Source: Duganella flavida (GTDB lineage Bacteria; Pseudomonadota; Gammaproteobacteria; Burkholderiales; Burkholderiaceae_D). Taken from it: a stretch of DNA of 64,000 bases. The position numbers were made by a program, and so were the translations under genes. The stretch is taken from NCBI RefSeq assembly GCF_009857445.1, contig NZ_WWCN01000005.1, positions 62,001 through 126,000 of the forward strand. The letters run 5' to 3'. The notes below the pieces were generated by a model. It was given only the letters and a program-made list of their open reading frames with translations, made no database searches and was not told the origin of the DNA. Below, in pieces: positions 46,226 to 55,016 of the stretch. Numbering within the stretch: position 1 is the first letter of the stretch; each line of letters starts with the position of its first letter.

Positions 46226-46256
46226 TGAATCCGTTGCTACTGTCCGCGCGTATATC
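46226..46256 (+). promoter_or_regulatory. ECF-type promoter upstream of the TonB receptor gene
   Basis: TGAATC (46226-46231), 17 bases, CGTATATC (46249-46256), 34 bp before the ATG. The same two boxes with the same spacing occur before the DUF4331 gene (48318-48348), while the spacers differ. That is the pattern expected for promoters of one ECF sigma factor. Confidence 0.6.
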
Positions 46257-46290
46257 GCTGTCAATGTGATGCAATCGACAAGGTCTATCC

Positions 46291-48297
46291 ATGCGTACCG
46301 TACCGTTGACACTACTGCTGCTGGCCGCGCACGGCGCTGTCGCGGCCAGCGAAGGCGAAGGCGACGCCGCGCTGGCCAGCGTAACGGTGATGGGCCACTA
46401 CGACAATGCCATCGGCACCAGCGACGCCGCCAGCCAGGGCACGGTGACCGCCAGCCTGATCGCCAACCGCCCGGCGCTGCGTACCGGCGAACTGCTGGAA
46501 TTCGTACCCGGCATGATCGTCACCCAGCACAGCGGCGACGGCAAGGCCAATCAGTACTTCCTGCGCGGTTTCAACCTCGACCACGGCACCGATTTCGCCA
46601 CTTGGGTGGACGGCGTGCCGGTCAATATGCGCAGCAACGCCCACGGCCAGGGCTATTCCGATCTCAACTTCCTGATCCCGGAACTGGTGCAGCGCATCGA
46701 CTATAAAAAAGGCAGCTACTTTGCCGACGAGGGCGATTTTTCCGCCGCCGGCGCCGCCCACTTCCGGCTCAGCGACCGGCTCAAACAAGGCCTCGCCAGC
46801 CTGACCATCGGCAGCTATGGCTACCAGCGCGGCGTGGTTGCCGATTCGTTTGCGGCTGCCGATGGCACGCTGCTGTACGGACTGGAACTCAGCCGCAACG
46901 ATGGGCCGTGGCAAACGCCGGAACAGGTGCGCAAACTCAGCGCCACGTTGCGCTACAGCCACGGCGACGCGCAGGACGGCTACAGCCTGACCGCGATGGT
47001 CTACCGCAACCACTGGAACGCCACCGACCAGGTGCCGCTGCGCGCGGTGCAGTCGGGCCTGATCGACCGCTACGGCAGCATCGATCCCAGTGACGGCGGC
47101 GATACCGCGCGTACCAGCCTGGCGTGGAACTGGCGCCGCCGCGACGGCGATCGTGTGACCGAAGCCTCAGCCTACTTGCTGCATTCCAGCCTAGACTTGT
47201 ACAGCAACTTCACTTACTGGCTCAACGATCCGGTCCACGGTGACCAGTTCCAGCAAAGCGAGCGCCGCACTGTGGGCGGCGGCAGCGCCAGCCAAACCTG
47301 GCTCAGCAAGCTCGGCGGCGTCGACATGCGCAACAAGCTGGGCCTGCAAACGCGCTACGACCACATCGCCCCTATCGGCCTGTACGCCACCGAAGCGCGC
47401 CAGCGCCTCAGCACCGTGCGCGAAGACCGCGTCGATGAAGCCAGCATCGGGCTGTATGGCGAAAACACCAGTTACTGGACGCCGTCTTTCCGCAGCATTG
47501 CCGGCCTGCGTTACGACACCTACCGCTTCAAAGTCAACGATGAGCGCGCCAACGCGCACAAGTTCTCACCCAAGCTGTCGCTGATTTTCGGCCCATGGCG
47601 CGACACCGAATACTTCATCAACTACGGCGCCGGCTTACACAGCAACGATGCGCGCGGCGTAACCGGGCCAGACCCAGCGCCACCGCTGGTGGCCACGCGC
47701 GGCGCCGAGCTCGGTGTGCGCAGCCAATGGCTGCCCGGCCTGCAAAGTTCGCTGGCACTGTGGCGGCTCGATATCGATTCCGAACTGGTGTACGCCGGCG
47801 ACAGCGGCCAGACCGAAGCCAGCCGCGCCAGCCGCCGCAGCGGCATTGAATGGAGCAACCACTACATCGCGGCGCCCGGGCTGCTGTTCGATCTCGACTT
47901 GTCGGCCTCTCTCGCGCGCTACCGCGACAGCAATCCAATCGGTAACGACGTGCCGGAGGCGCTCAATAAAGTGGCTTCGTTTGGCGTCACCGTCACCGAT
48001 CTGGGCCGCTGGTTTGGCGGGCTGGAGCTGCGCTATTTCGGCCAGCGTCCGTTGGTGGAAGACAACAGCGTGCGCTCGGCATCCACCACGCTGGCGTATG
48101 GCCGCATCGGCTACCAGCTGAACCGCAACACCAAGCTCACACTCGACGGCTTCAACCTGTTCAACCGCCGCGCCAGCGATATCGACTACTACTACAGCTC
48201 GCGCCTGAAAGACGAGCCGGCCGATGGCGTCAACGATGTGCATTTTCATCCGGTCGAGCCGCGCACGCTGCGCCTGACGCTGACGCACAGCTTCTAA
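46291..48297 (+). CDS. TonB-dependent outer-membrane receptor
   Basis: A 668-residue receptor. A signal peptide (ends near AVAAS) is followed by a TonB-box-like SVTVMG, a plug domain (RTGELLEFVPGMIVTQHSGDGKANQYFLRG-type, about 45-150) and a 22-strand-type barrel ending LTLTHSF. It lacks the N-terminal STN signalling domain, so it is not a FecA-style transducer. The cargo is unknown; a metal chelate is likely from the cluster (HupE-like permease). AAGG precedes the ATG. Confidence 0.92.
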   Translation: MRTVPLTLLLLAAHGAVAASEGEGDAALASVTVMGHYDNAIGTSDAASQGTVTASLIANRPALRTGELLEFVPGMIVTQHSGDGKANQYFLRGFNLDHGTDFATWVDGVPVNMRSNAHGQGYSDLNFLIPELVQRIDYKKGSYFADEGDFSAAGAAHFRLSDRLKQGLASLTIGSYGYQRGVVADSFAAADGTLLYGLELSRNDGPWQTPEQVRKLSATLRYSHGDAQDGYSLTAMVYRNHWNATDQVPLRAVQSGLIDRYGSIDPSDGGDTARTSLAWNWRRRDGDRVTEASAYLLHSSLDLYSNFTYWLNDPVHGDQFQQSERRTVGGGSASQTWLSKLGGVDMRNKLGLQTRYDHIAPIGLYATEARQRLSTVREDRVDEASIGLYGENTSYWTPSFRSIAGLRYDTYRFKVNDERANAHKFSPKLSLIFGPWRDTEYFINYGAGLHSNDARGVTGPDPAPPLVATRGAELGVRSQWLPGLQSSLALWRLDIDSELVYAGDSGQTEASRASRRSGIEWSNHYIAAPGLLFDLDLSASLARYRDSNPIGNDVPEALNKVASFGVTVTDLGRWFGGLELRYFGQRPLVEDNSVRSASTTLAYGRIGYQLNRNTKLTLDGFNLFNRRASDIDYYYSSRLKDEPADGVNDVHFHPVEPRTLRLTLTHSF

Positions 48298-48317
48298 AAA
48301 ATAAAAATTATTTAATT

Positions 48318-48348
48318 TGAATCTGACGCATCACGCACCGCGTATATC
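48318..48348 (+). promoter_or_regulatory. ECF-type promoter upstream of the DUF4331 gene
   Basis: TGAATC (48318-48323), 17 bases, CGTATATC (48341-48348), 46 bp before the ATG. The boxes are identical to those before the TonB receptor gene. This suggests that the DUF4331-to-HupE block has its own copy of the same promoter. Confidence 0.6.
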
Positions 48349-48394
48349 AGCCTTGCAGTACCCGCAGAAGGTCAACTCATTCGGAGGAAGCGAG

Positions 48395-49924
48395 ATGCAA
48401 ACCATGATTAACCACGTACTACGCCTTGCTGTTATAGGCACTCTGGCCGGCGCCTGCTTGCCGGCAGCACTGGCGTCCAGCCACCGCGAAGCGCCGTTCA
48501 TCACACAAAACCCCAAGGTCGACGGTGCCGATTTCTATATGTTCCGCAGTTACGAAGCGGGCCGCGCCAACTTCGTCACCCTGATTGCTGACTATGTGCC
48601 GCTGCAAGATGCCTACGGCGGCCCAAACTATTTTGCGATGGATCCCAATGCGCTGTACGAGATCCACATCGATAACAACGGCGATGCCAAAGAAGACCTG
48701 ACATTCCAGTTCCGCTTTACCAATACCAATAAAGACACCAAGCTGACCGTGGGCGGCAAGCAAGTATCAATACCGCTGGTCATCAATGGCGGCGCCATCG
48801 CCGCCCCCAATGCCGCCGGCGCCAACGTGCGCGAAACCTACACCATCAGCGTGGTGCGCGGCGACCGCCGCACTGGCGCCAAGTCCACCGTCACCAATGC
48901 GGCCGATGGCAGCACCACCTTCGACAAGCCGCTCGACAACATCGGCAACAAGTCGATACCGAACTACGCTGCTTACGCTGCGGCCCACGTCTACAACGTC
49001 AATATTCCGGGCTGCGCCACGCCAGCGCGGGTATTCGTCGGCCAGCGCAAAGATCCGTTTGTCGTCAACCTGGGCGAAACGTTTGACCTGGTGAACATCA
49101 AGGCGCCAGCCACCGAATTTGCCGCCAATGCCGAGAAGGCCGCGCAGGATGACCTGGCTGACAAAAACGTCACGGCCATCGAAATGGAAGTCGCGGCCTC
49201 CTGCCTGACTGCCGCCGGCAGCACCGATCCGGTGATCGGCGGTTGGACCACCGCCAGCGTGCGCCAGGCCCGCTTGCTGAACCCAACACCAAACAGCAGC
49301 ACGCCATCGAAAGAAGGCGGCGCGTGGACCCAGGTATCGCGCCTCGGCATGCCACTGGTGAACGAAGTAGTGATCGGCCTGAAGGACAAGGACACCTTCA
49401 ACGCCAGCAAGCCTTCCGGCGATGCCCAGTTTGCCACCTACGTGACCAATCCAACGCTGCCAGCGCTGATTGAAATCCTGTACGGCAGCGCCGGTGCCAA
49501 AGCGCCCACCAACTTCCCGCGCAATGATCTGGTCGCTGCCTTCCTCACCGGCGTGAAGGGCTTGAACCAGCCTGCCACTGTGACCGCGTCCGAAATGCTG
49601 CGCCTGAATACCACTACGCCAGCGGTCGCCATGGGCAAGCAGAATCGCCTCGGCGTGATTGGCGGCGATAATGCCGGCTTCCCGAACGGCCGCCGTCCAG
49701 GCGACGACGTGGTCGATATCGCCTTGCGCGTGGTGATGGGTAACCTATGCACCCTGAACCTGGGCTGCGCGCCCGCTGACGCACCAGCCGGCGGCCTGCA
49801 CTTCACCGATGGCGCCTACCTGGACGACAGCTTCTTCACTGCGGCCTTCCCGTATCTGAAAACCCCACTGCCGGGTTCGCCACAAAGCGGCGCCACGGCG
49901 CAAGCCCTGCGGAGGGCGCCATGA
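48395..49924 (+). CDS. DUF4331 family exported protein
   Basis: A 509-residue exported protein: signal peptide, then at the mature start ASSHREAPFITQNPKVDGADFYMFRSYE, the very conserved DUF4331 opening, and FAMDPNALYEIHIDNNGDAKEDLTFQFRF. The His/Asp-rich opening and the DNNGDAKED stretch suggest a metal or calcium site. No enzyme activity is known to me for this family. GGAGGAA precedes the ATG at 48395, although the frame is open 26 codons earlier. It overlaps the following lipoprotein gene by 4 nt. Confidence 0.88.
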   Translation: MQTMINHVLRLAVIGTLAGACLPAALASSHREAPFITQNPKVDGADFYMFRSYEAGRANFVTLIADYVPLQDAYGGPNYFAMDPNALYEIHIDNNGDAKEDLTFQFRFTNTNKDTKLTVGGKQVSIPLVINGGAIAAPNAAGANVRETYTISVVRGDRRTGAKSTVTNAADGSTTFDKPLDNIGNKSIPNYAAYAAAHVYNVNIPGCATPARVFVGQRKDPFVVNLGETFDLVNIKAPATEFAANAEKAAQDDLADKNVTAIEMEVAASCLTAAGSTDPVIGGWTTASVRQARLLNPTPNSSTPSKEGGAWTQVSRLGMPLVNEVVIGLKDKDTFNASKPSGDAQFATYVTNPTLPALIEILYGSAGAKAPTNFPRNDLVAAFLTGVKGLNQPATVTASEMLRLNTTTPAVAMGKQNRLGVIGGDNAGFPNGRRPGDDVVDIALRVVMGNLCTLNLGCAPADAPAGGLHFTDGAYLDDSFFTAAFPYLKTPLPGSPQSGATAQALRRAP

Positions 49925-50169
49925 GTCATCTACGCTTGACGCTGGGTCTGAGCGCCTTGCTGGCCTTGAGTGCATGCGGCGGCAGCGACCATGTCGACAC
50001 CTCCGCGCCACCCACCACGACCACGCCGCCGGTCTCCATGACGGACGCATTTTTCAGCGCCGTACTGGCCATCATCGGCGACGGCAGTGAAACCTCGACT
50101 GAGCCGCAGGCAAGCGACTCAGTCGTAGCCACCGCGCCCGACGATACCGAGCCGGTGATCCTGAAGTAA
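49921..50169 (+). CDS. Small lipoprotein of the DUF4331 cluster
   Basis: An 82-residue lipoprotein: signal with lipobox LSAC (Cys18), then a Thr/Pro linker and an acidic end. I recognise no domain. Overlap with the DUF4331 stop (ATGA) indicates a functional tie. A GC-rich hairpin follows directly. Confidence 0.75.
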   Translation: MSHLRLTLGLSALLALSACGGSDHVDTSAPPTTTTPPVSMTDAFFSAVLAIIGDGSETSTEPQASDSVVATAPDDTEPVILK

Positions 50170-50174
50170 GTACA

Positions 50175-50198
50175 CGGCGGGCGCTATCACGCCCGCCG
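50175..50198 (+). other. Intercistronic hairpin
   Basis: An 8-bp GC stem (CGGCGGGC / GCCCGCCG), extended by one more pair inside, between the lipoprotein and TPR genes. The following bases (CTTTGGGG) are not a T-tract, so it is more likely an mRNA-stability or partial-attenuation element than a full terminator. Confidence 0.5.
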
Positions 50199-50214
50199 CT
50201 TTGGGGAGCTCATC

Positions 50215-51384
50215 ATGTACAAATTGATCTTCGTGCTGGCCTGCTGCTGCGCCACCGCCGTGCAGGCCGCACCTTATCTACCAGCCAGTGGCCAGCAGGT
50301 GCTGGAAGCCGTGCCACGCCGTGGCGATCCATTACAGCAGGAATTGCGCCGCTTGCGCAGCCAGCTGAACGCCAACCCGAACGATGCCGCGCTGGCCGCG
50401 ACAGTGGCGCGCCGCTACATCGCGCTGGGCCGCAGTGAAACCGATCCGCGCTACCTCGGCTATGCGCAGGCGGCACTGGCACCATGGTGGCAGCAAACAG
50501 CGCCACCACCGGAAATACGGCTGCTGCGTGCCACGCTGCTGCAAAGCACGCACCAGTTCACACCAGCATTGGCCGACCTGAAAGCGGTGCTGGCCGCCGA
50601 TCCGCACAATACGCAAGCATGGCTGACGCAAGCGACCGTGCAAACGGTGCAGGGTGATTATGCCGCTGCCACGGCCAGCTGCGCTCACGTGTCCAGTTTG
50701 TCGATCGAGCTGGTGGCCATTACTTGCATTGCCAATGTCGGTGCGTTGACCGGCAAAGCCGAGCGCAGTGAACAGCTGCTCGACCTGACGCTGGTGCGCA
50801 GCCCCAATGCTCCGCCTGAATTACAAGCGTGGGCGCTGACGCTGCTGGCGGAAATGGCGCAGCGGCGCGGCGATAGTGCAGCGGCCGAAACACGCTTCCG
50901 CCAGGCGCTGGTACTGAGTCCGCGCGACAGCTACCTGCTAGGCGCGTATGCCGACTTCCTGCTGGAACAAGGCCGCAGCGCCGACGTGCTGGCACTGCTG
51001 CGCAATCAGGAACGCATCGACGCGCTGCTGCTGCGCCGCGCACTGGCGCTACAGCAGTCCGGCCAGCAGGCCGCAGCGCAAGCCGACGTGAAAGAACTGG
51101 CGGCACGTTTCGACGCCGCCGCACAGCGCGGCGACACCGTGCACCAGCGCGAGCAAGCGCGCTTTGAACTGCTGCTGCACCGTGACAGCAACGCCGCACT
51201 GGCGCTGGCGCGCAAGAATTGGGCGGTGCAAAAAGAGCCGGCCGATATCCGCATCTATCTTGAGGCAGCGGCGCAGGCGCATGACGCCGGCGCCGCCAAA
51301 CCGGTCATCGACTGGATCGCCGCGCACCGCACTGAAGATTTGGTGGCGACGCGTTTGATGCGCCAACTGCGGGCAGGCATATGA
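50215..51384 (+). CDS. Exported TPR-repeat protein
   Basis: A 389-residue protein with a signal peptide (ends near AVQAA). It is all-helical with repeated TPR-like units, for example ATVARRYIALGRSETDPRYLGYA, LKAVLAADPHNTQAWLTQATV and FRQALVLSPRDSYLLGAYADFLLEQG. It is probably a periplasmic scaffold or adaptor for the neighbouring DUF4331 and HupE-like proteins. A strong GGGGAG ribosome site sits before the ATG, and the stop overlaps the next gene by 4 nt. Confidence 0.85.
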   Translation: MYKLIFVLACCCATAVQAAPYLPASGQQVLEAVPRRGDPLQQELRRLRSQLNANPNDAALAATVARRYIALGRSETDPRYLGYAQAALAPWWQQTAPPPEIRLLRATLLQSTHQFTPALADLKAVLAADPHNTQAWLTQATVQTVQGDYAAATASCAHVSSLSIELVAITCIANVGALTGKAERSEQLLDLTLVRSPNAPPELQAWALTLLAEMAQRRGDSAAAETRFRQALVLSPRDSYLLGAYADFLLEQGRSADVLALLRNQERIDALLLRRALALQQSGQQAAAQADVKELAARFDAAAQRGDTVHQREQARFELLLHRDSNAALALARKNWAVQKEPADIRIYLEAAAQAHDAGAAKPVIDWIAAHRTEDLVATRLMRQLRAGI

Positions 51385-52496
51385 TGAAACGGCTATTCCT
51401 GATGTTGCTGCTGTGCTGTGCGATGTTGCCAGCCCAAGCGCATAAACCCAGCGACAGCTATCTGTCGCTCGACGTCCAACAGCAGCGCGTCAGCGGCCAG
51501 TGGGATATCGCGCTGCGCGACCTCGACTACGCCATCGGCCTCGACCAGAATGGCGATGGCCAGCTGACCTGGGATGAAATCCGCACGCGCCACGCCGCCA
51601 TTGCAGCGTATGCACTGGAGCGCCTGCACATCGCGGCCGAAGGCAGCGCCTGCCGCATCACGCCCGGTGAGCAGCTGATCGATCACCACACTGATGGCGC
51701 GTACAACGTGCTGCGTTTCGAGGCGATGTGCGCAGCGCCGGTCTCCACACTCGTGGTCAGCTACCACCTGTTTGCCGATCTCGATCCGCAGCACAAAGGC
51801 TTGCTACGCTTGACGCACCAAGGCAAAACCTCCACCGCCATCTTCGACCCGGCGCATGCTGAGCAGCACCTGTCGCTGACGGCGCCGGACCGGTTGCAGC
51901 AGTTCACGGCCTACGTGAAGGACGGCGTGTGGCATATCTGGATCGGCTACGACCACATCCTGTTCCTGCTGTCGCTGCTGCTGCCTGCGGTACTGCTGGC
52001 CGCGCCGGCTGACAACCTGCGCGGCGCTTTTATCGATGTGCTGAAAGTGGTGACTGCATTCACGCTGGCGCATTCACTGACGCTGACATTGGCCAGCTTG
52101 TCGCTGGTGTCTTTGCCGTCACGGCTGGTGGAGTCGGCGATTGCGGCGTCGGTGGTGCTGGCTGCGGTGAATAACCTGTATCCGCTGTTTCGCGGCCGGC
52201 GGCCTTGGGCGGCGTTTGGCTTTGGCCTGATCCACGGCTTTGGCTTCGCTAGCGTACTGATCGATCTAGGACTGCCGCAGGGCGCGCTGCTGGCGAGCCT
52301 GTTCGGCTTCAATCTTGGTGTCGAAATTGGCCAGCTATGCATCGTCGCCGCATTCCTGCCGCTGGCGTATTGGCTGCGCCATACGTGGCTGTATCACCGG
52401 CTGCTGACTGCCGGCTCAGCCTTGATCGCGCTGATTGCGGTAGTGTGGTTCGTGGAACGCGCGTTTGATGTTCAAGCCCAGTGGATAGGGCTGTAA
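51381..52496 (+). CDS. HupE/UreJ-like membrane protein with an extracytoplasmic EF-hand domain
   Basis: A 371-residue protein in two parts. After a signal peptide, an extracytoplasmic domain (21-185) starts HKPSDSYLSL and carries an EF-hand loop D55-QNGDGQLTWDE-I. From about 185 there are seven hydrophobic helices of the HupE/UreJ type, with HIWIGYDHILFLLSLL, FTLAHSLTLTLA and GLIHGFGFASVL bearing the family His/Asp residues. HupE relatives are nickel/cobalt permeases. Here the substrate is unknown and no hydrogenase or urease genes are present. Its 3' end overlaps the ung remnant on the other strand by 25 bp. Confidence 0.87.
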   Translation: MMKRLFLMLLLCCAMLPAQAHKPSDSYLSLDVQQQRVSGQWDIALRDLDYAIGLDQNGDGQLTWDEIRTRHAAIAAYALERLHIAAEGSACRITPGEQLIDHHTDGAYNVLRFEAMCAAPVSTLVVSYHLFADLDPQHKGLLRLTHQGKTSTAIFDPAHAEQHLSLTAPDRLQQFTAYVKDGVWHIWIGYDHILFLLSLLLPAVLLAAPADNLRGAFIDVLKVVTAFTLAHSLTLTLASLSLVSLPSRLVESAIAASVVLAAVNNLYPLFRGRRPWAAFGFGLIHGFGFASVLIDLGLPQGALLASLFGFNLGVEIGQLCIVAAFLPLAYWLRHTWLYHRLLTAGSALIALIAVVWFVERAFDVQAQWIGL

Positions 52497-52988
52497 CCGT
52501 TGGCGCTCAAATAGTCATTCGCGCGGGAAAACGGCTTGCTGCCAAAGAAGCCTTTGTGCGCAGAGAAGGGCGATGGGTGCGGCGATGTAAGCACCAAGTG
52601 CTTGCGGCTGTCGATCAGGGCGCGCTTGGCGATGGCATAGCTGCCCCACAGGATGAACACGATCTTCTCACGCTGCTGTGAGAGGGCGCGGATGGCGCTG
52701 TCGGTGAAAGTCTCCCAGCCCTGGTTGGCATGCGAGCCGGCTTCCCGCGCGCGCACGGTGAGCACGCTGTTGAGCAGGAACACGCCTTGTTGGGCCCAGT
52801 CGCTGAGATCGGTGTGACGGCGGTCGAGACCAAGGTCGCTATGCAGTTCCTGGAAAATGTTTTGCAGGCCGGGCAGCCTGCGCGGTCGCATACTCGTTGC
52901 GTACGAACGAAGTCAGGGATTCCCAGTACGGCTGCTCAAACTCCTGCTGCAGCTGCTGCTTCCACGATTCCTCGATGCGTACACTCAT
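52472..52988 (-). pseudogene. ung: Uracil-DNA glycosylase gene with an internal deletion
   Basis: The N-terminal piece from the ATG at 52988 (MSVRIEESWKQQL...EFEQPYWESLTSFVRNEYAT) and the C-terminal piece (GLQNIFQEL, DWAQQGVFLLNSVLTVR, LWGSYA, HPSPFSAHKGFFGSKPF) match family 1 UDG. About 55-60 residues between them, including the catalytic GQDPYH region and the uracil pocket, are missing. The junction also shifts the frame: from 52988 translation stops after 49 residues at 52839. A fragment could start at an out-of-frame ATG at 52891 but would lack the catalytic Asp. The gene cannot encode a working UDG unless the deletion is an assembly artefact. Confidence 0.82.
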
Positions 52989-53047
52989 ATGCTTTTCCGG
53001 GCGGTCAATAGTTTTAGTAGAATGGCCTCCTTACAGAGGAATCCACT

Positions 53048-53314
53048 ATGAAAAAAACAGATTTGGCCAAGGCCGATGCCAAGAAAATCATGAGCAAGGT
53101 AGGCGCACCGGGCGTCGCTGGCTTCGGCAATACGGCTACCGCCGTCGTCGACAAACGCGAACAGCGCAAGCGCGACCAAGCCTTGGGCTTAGTCCCATTC
53201 GCCGTCAAACTGAACGACGAACTAGTGAAACGCCTGCACGCCCTGGCCACCGAGCGCGGCCAGGACATGAACCAAACCGTCGCCGAAGTCCTCCTCAAAG
53301 GCCTCGACGGCTAA
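53048..53314 (+). CDS. Small protein with a ribbon-helix-helix-like C-terminus
   Basis: An 88-residue basic protein. The C-terminal half (PFAVKLNDELVKRLHALATERGQDMNQTVAEVLLKGL) has a strand followed by two helices, like an RHH DNA-binding unit. The N-terminal half is Lys/Ala-rich. It may be a transcription or antitoxin-type regulator, but no toxin partner is adjacent. A GAGGA ribosome site and a terminator right after the stop indicate a monocistronic gene. Confidence 0.75.
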   Translation: MKKTDLAKADAKKIMSKVGAPGVAGFGNTATAVVDKREQRKRDQALGLVPFAVKLNDELVKRLHALATERGQDMNQTVAEVLLKGLDG

Positions 53315-53349
53315 AAAAGAAAGGGCTCCGTGAGGAGCCCTTGTTCTTT
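53313..53349. terminator. Bidirectional terminator between the RHH-like gene and lipA
   Basis: A 9-bp stem (AAGGGCTCC / GGAGCCCTT) with a 4-base loop. On the minus strand the stem is followed by TTTCTTTTTT, ideal for lipA. On the plus strand it is followed by GTTCTTT. Confidence 0.88.
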
Positions 53350-54322
53350 AGCCTGCGGCCAGTACGTTGTGTGCCTGCTCGTCCGCGTGGTACGAGGAGC
53401 GCACCATGGCGCCGACGGCGGCGTGTTTGAAGCCCATTTTGTAGGCTTCTTCTTCGAACTGCTTGAATACGTCCGGATGCACGTAGCGGCGCACCGGCAG
53501 GTGACTGTTCGATGGCGCCAGGTATTGGCCGATGGTCAGCATGTCGATGTCGTGCTCGCGCATGTCGCGCATCACTTGCAGGATTTCTTCGTCGGTCTCG
53601 CCCAGGCCGACCATGATGCCCGACTTGGTTTTCACGTTCGGATACATGGCCTTGAAGTCTTTCAGCAGCTTCAGCGAGTGCATGTAGTCCGAACCCGGAC
53701 GCGCTTCCTTGTACAGGCGCGGCACGGTTTCCAGGTTGTGGTTCATCACGTCCGGCAGGCCGTCGGCGAAGATGGCCAGTGCTTTTTCCAGGCGGCCGCG
53801 GAAGTCCGGCACCAGCACTTCGATCTGGGTCTTCGGCGACAGCGCGCGGGTGTTGGAGATGCACTCAACGAAGTGCTGCGCACCGCCGTCACGCAGGTCG
53901 TCGCGGTCCACCGAAGTGATGACCACGTAGCTCAGGCGCAGCTTGGCGATGGTGTGCGACAGGTTGGTCGGCTCATCCTTGTCCAGCGGATCCGGACGGC
54001 CGTGGCCGACGTCGCAGAACGGGCAGCGACGGGTGCACTTGTCGCCCATGATCATGAAGGTGGCCGTGCCTTTGCCGAAGCACTCGCCGATGTTCGGGCA
54101 GCTCGCTTCTTCGCACACGGTGACCAGTTTATTTTCGCGCAGCGTCTCTTTGATTTCGTAGAAACGGGTGTTCGGCGAACCGGCTTTGACGCGTATCCAG
54201 TCCGGCTTTTTCAAGCGCTCGACCTGTTCGACCGGCACGATCTTGATCGGGATGCGCGAAGTCTTGCTGGCGCCTTTTTGCTTTTCGCTCGGGTTGTAAG
54301 CTGGAGTAGTTTCGGTGGTCAT
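53348..54322 (-). CDS. lipA: Lipoyl synthase
   Basis: A 324-residue radical SAM enzyme adding two sulfurs to octanoyl groups on lipoyl domains. All cluster ligands are present: C70, C75 and C81 ([12 protein letters not shown]) for the auxiliary cluster and C96, C100 and C103 (CTRRCPFC) for the SAM cluster. It follows lipB by 7 bp and terminates at the shared terminator. Confidence 0.96.
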   Translation of the reverse strand: MTTETTPAYNPSEKQKGASKTSRIPIKIVPVEQVERLKKPDWIRVKAGSPNTRFYEIKETLRENKLVTVCEEASCPNIGECFGKGTATFMIMGDKCTRRCPFCDVGHGRPDPLDKDEPTNLSHTIAKLRLSYVVITSVDRDDLRDGGAQHFVECISNTRALSPKTQIEVLVPDFRGRLEKALAIFADGLPDVMNHNLETVPRLYKEARPGSDYMHSLKLLKDFKAMYPNVKTKSGIMVGLGETDEEILQVMRDMREHDIDMLTIGQYLAPSNSHLPVRRYVHPDVFKQFEEEAYKMGFKHAAVGAMVRSSYHADEQAHNVLAAG

Positions 54323-54329
54323 AATTAAT

Positions 54330-54989
54330 TTATTCGTTTGTCACCAGGACGCGGACTAATTCCTCGGCCAGCTGCTGTTGCACGTCAGACAACATTGCCT
54401 GCGCGCCAACAGTACGCATATCGACTGTTTCCAGTCCGGCATAGCCGCAAGGGTTAATCCAGGAAAACGGCGCCAGGTCCATCGCCACATTCAGCGATAG
54501 CCCGTGGTAGGTGCAGCCATTGCCGCGTACCTTCAAGCCCAGCGCGGCAATCTTGGCGCCTTTGTGGTCGCCGCCGGCCATGTAGATGCCCGGCGCGCCT
54601 TCAACGCGCTCAACGGCGAGATTATACGCTTGTAAAACATTGATGATCGCCTGCTCGATTTTATGCACGAACTGACGGGCATACAGCTTGCCGCCCGGCT
54701 TGTTGCGGCGCAGGTCCATCAGCAGGTAAATCACTACCTGGCCGGGGCCGTGGTAGGTGACTTCGCCGCCACGGTCGGTCTGCACTACCGGGATATCCGA
54801 CGCGCCGGCCAGCAGGTGGCCGCGATCCGCGCCCAGGCCCAGCGTGTAGACCGGCGCATGCTCGACGATCCACAGTTCGTCGCGCGAGTCCTGCGTGCGG
54901 GCGTCAGTGAAGGCCCGCATGGCGGCGAAAGTGCTGTCGTAATCGGCTTTGCCGAGATGCTTGATCTCAGGAGAGGTAGGAGACGTCAT
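54330..54989 (-). CDS. lipB: Octanoyl-[acyl carrier protein]:protein N-octanoyltransferase
   Basis: A 219-residue transferase moving octanoate from ACP to lipoyl domains. [14 protein letters not shown], Lys146 in [11 protein letters not shown] and the acyl-thioester Cys181 in [12 protein letters not shown] are all in place. It is the first gene of the lipB-lipA pair; the ybeD homologue that often precedes it lies 1.7 kb away. Confidence 0.95.
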   Translation of the reverse strand: MTSPTSPEIKHLGKADYDSTFAAMRAFTDARTQDSRDELWIVEHAPVYTLGLGADRGHLLAGASDIPVVQTDRGGEVTYHGPGQVVIYLLMDLRRNKPGGKLYARQFVHKIEQAIINVLQAYNLAVERVEGAPGIYMAGGDHKGAKIAALGLKVRGNGCTYHGLSLNVAMDLAPFSWINPCGYAGLETVDMRTVGAQAMLSDVQQQLAEELVRVLVTNE

Positions 54990-55016
54990 GCCGCCATTAT
55001 ACCCCGGCCGCTATTT

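Noticed and set aside
46144-46290. Cobalamin riboswitch before the TonB receptor gene
   Set aside because: No B12-box-like conserved core is visible; the gap contains an ECF-type promoter instead.
51381-52496. Hydrogenase or urease accessory gene
   Set aside because: The membrane part is HupE/UreJ-like, but no hydrogenase or urease genes are nearby; only the family name links them.
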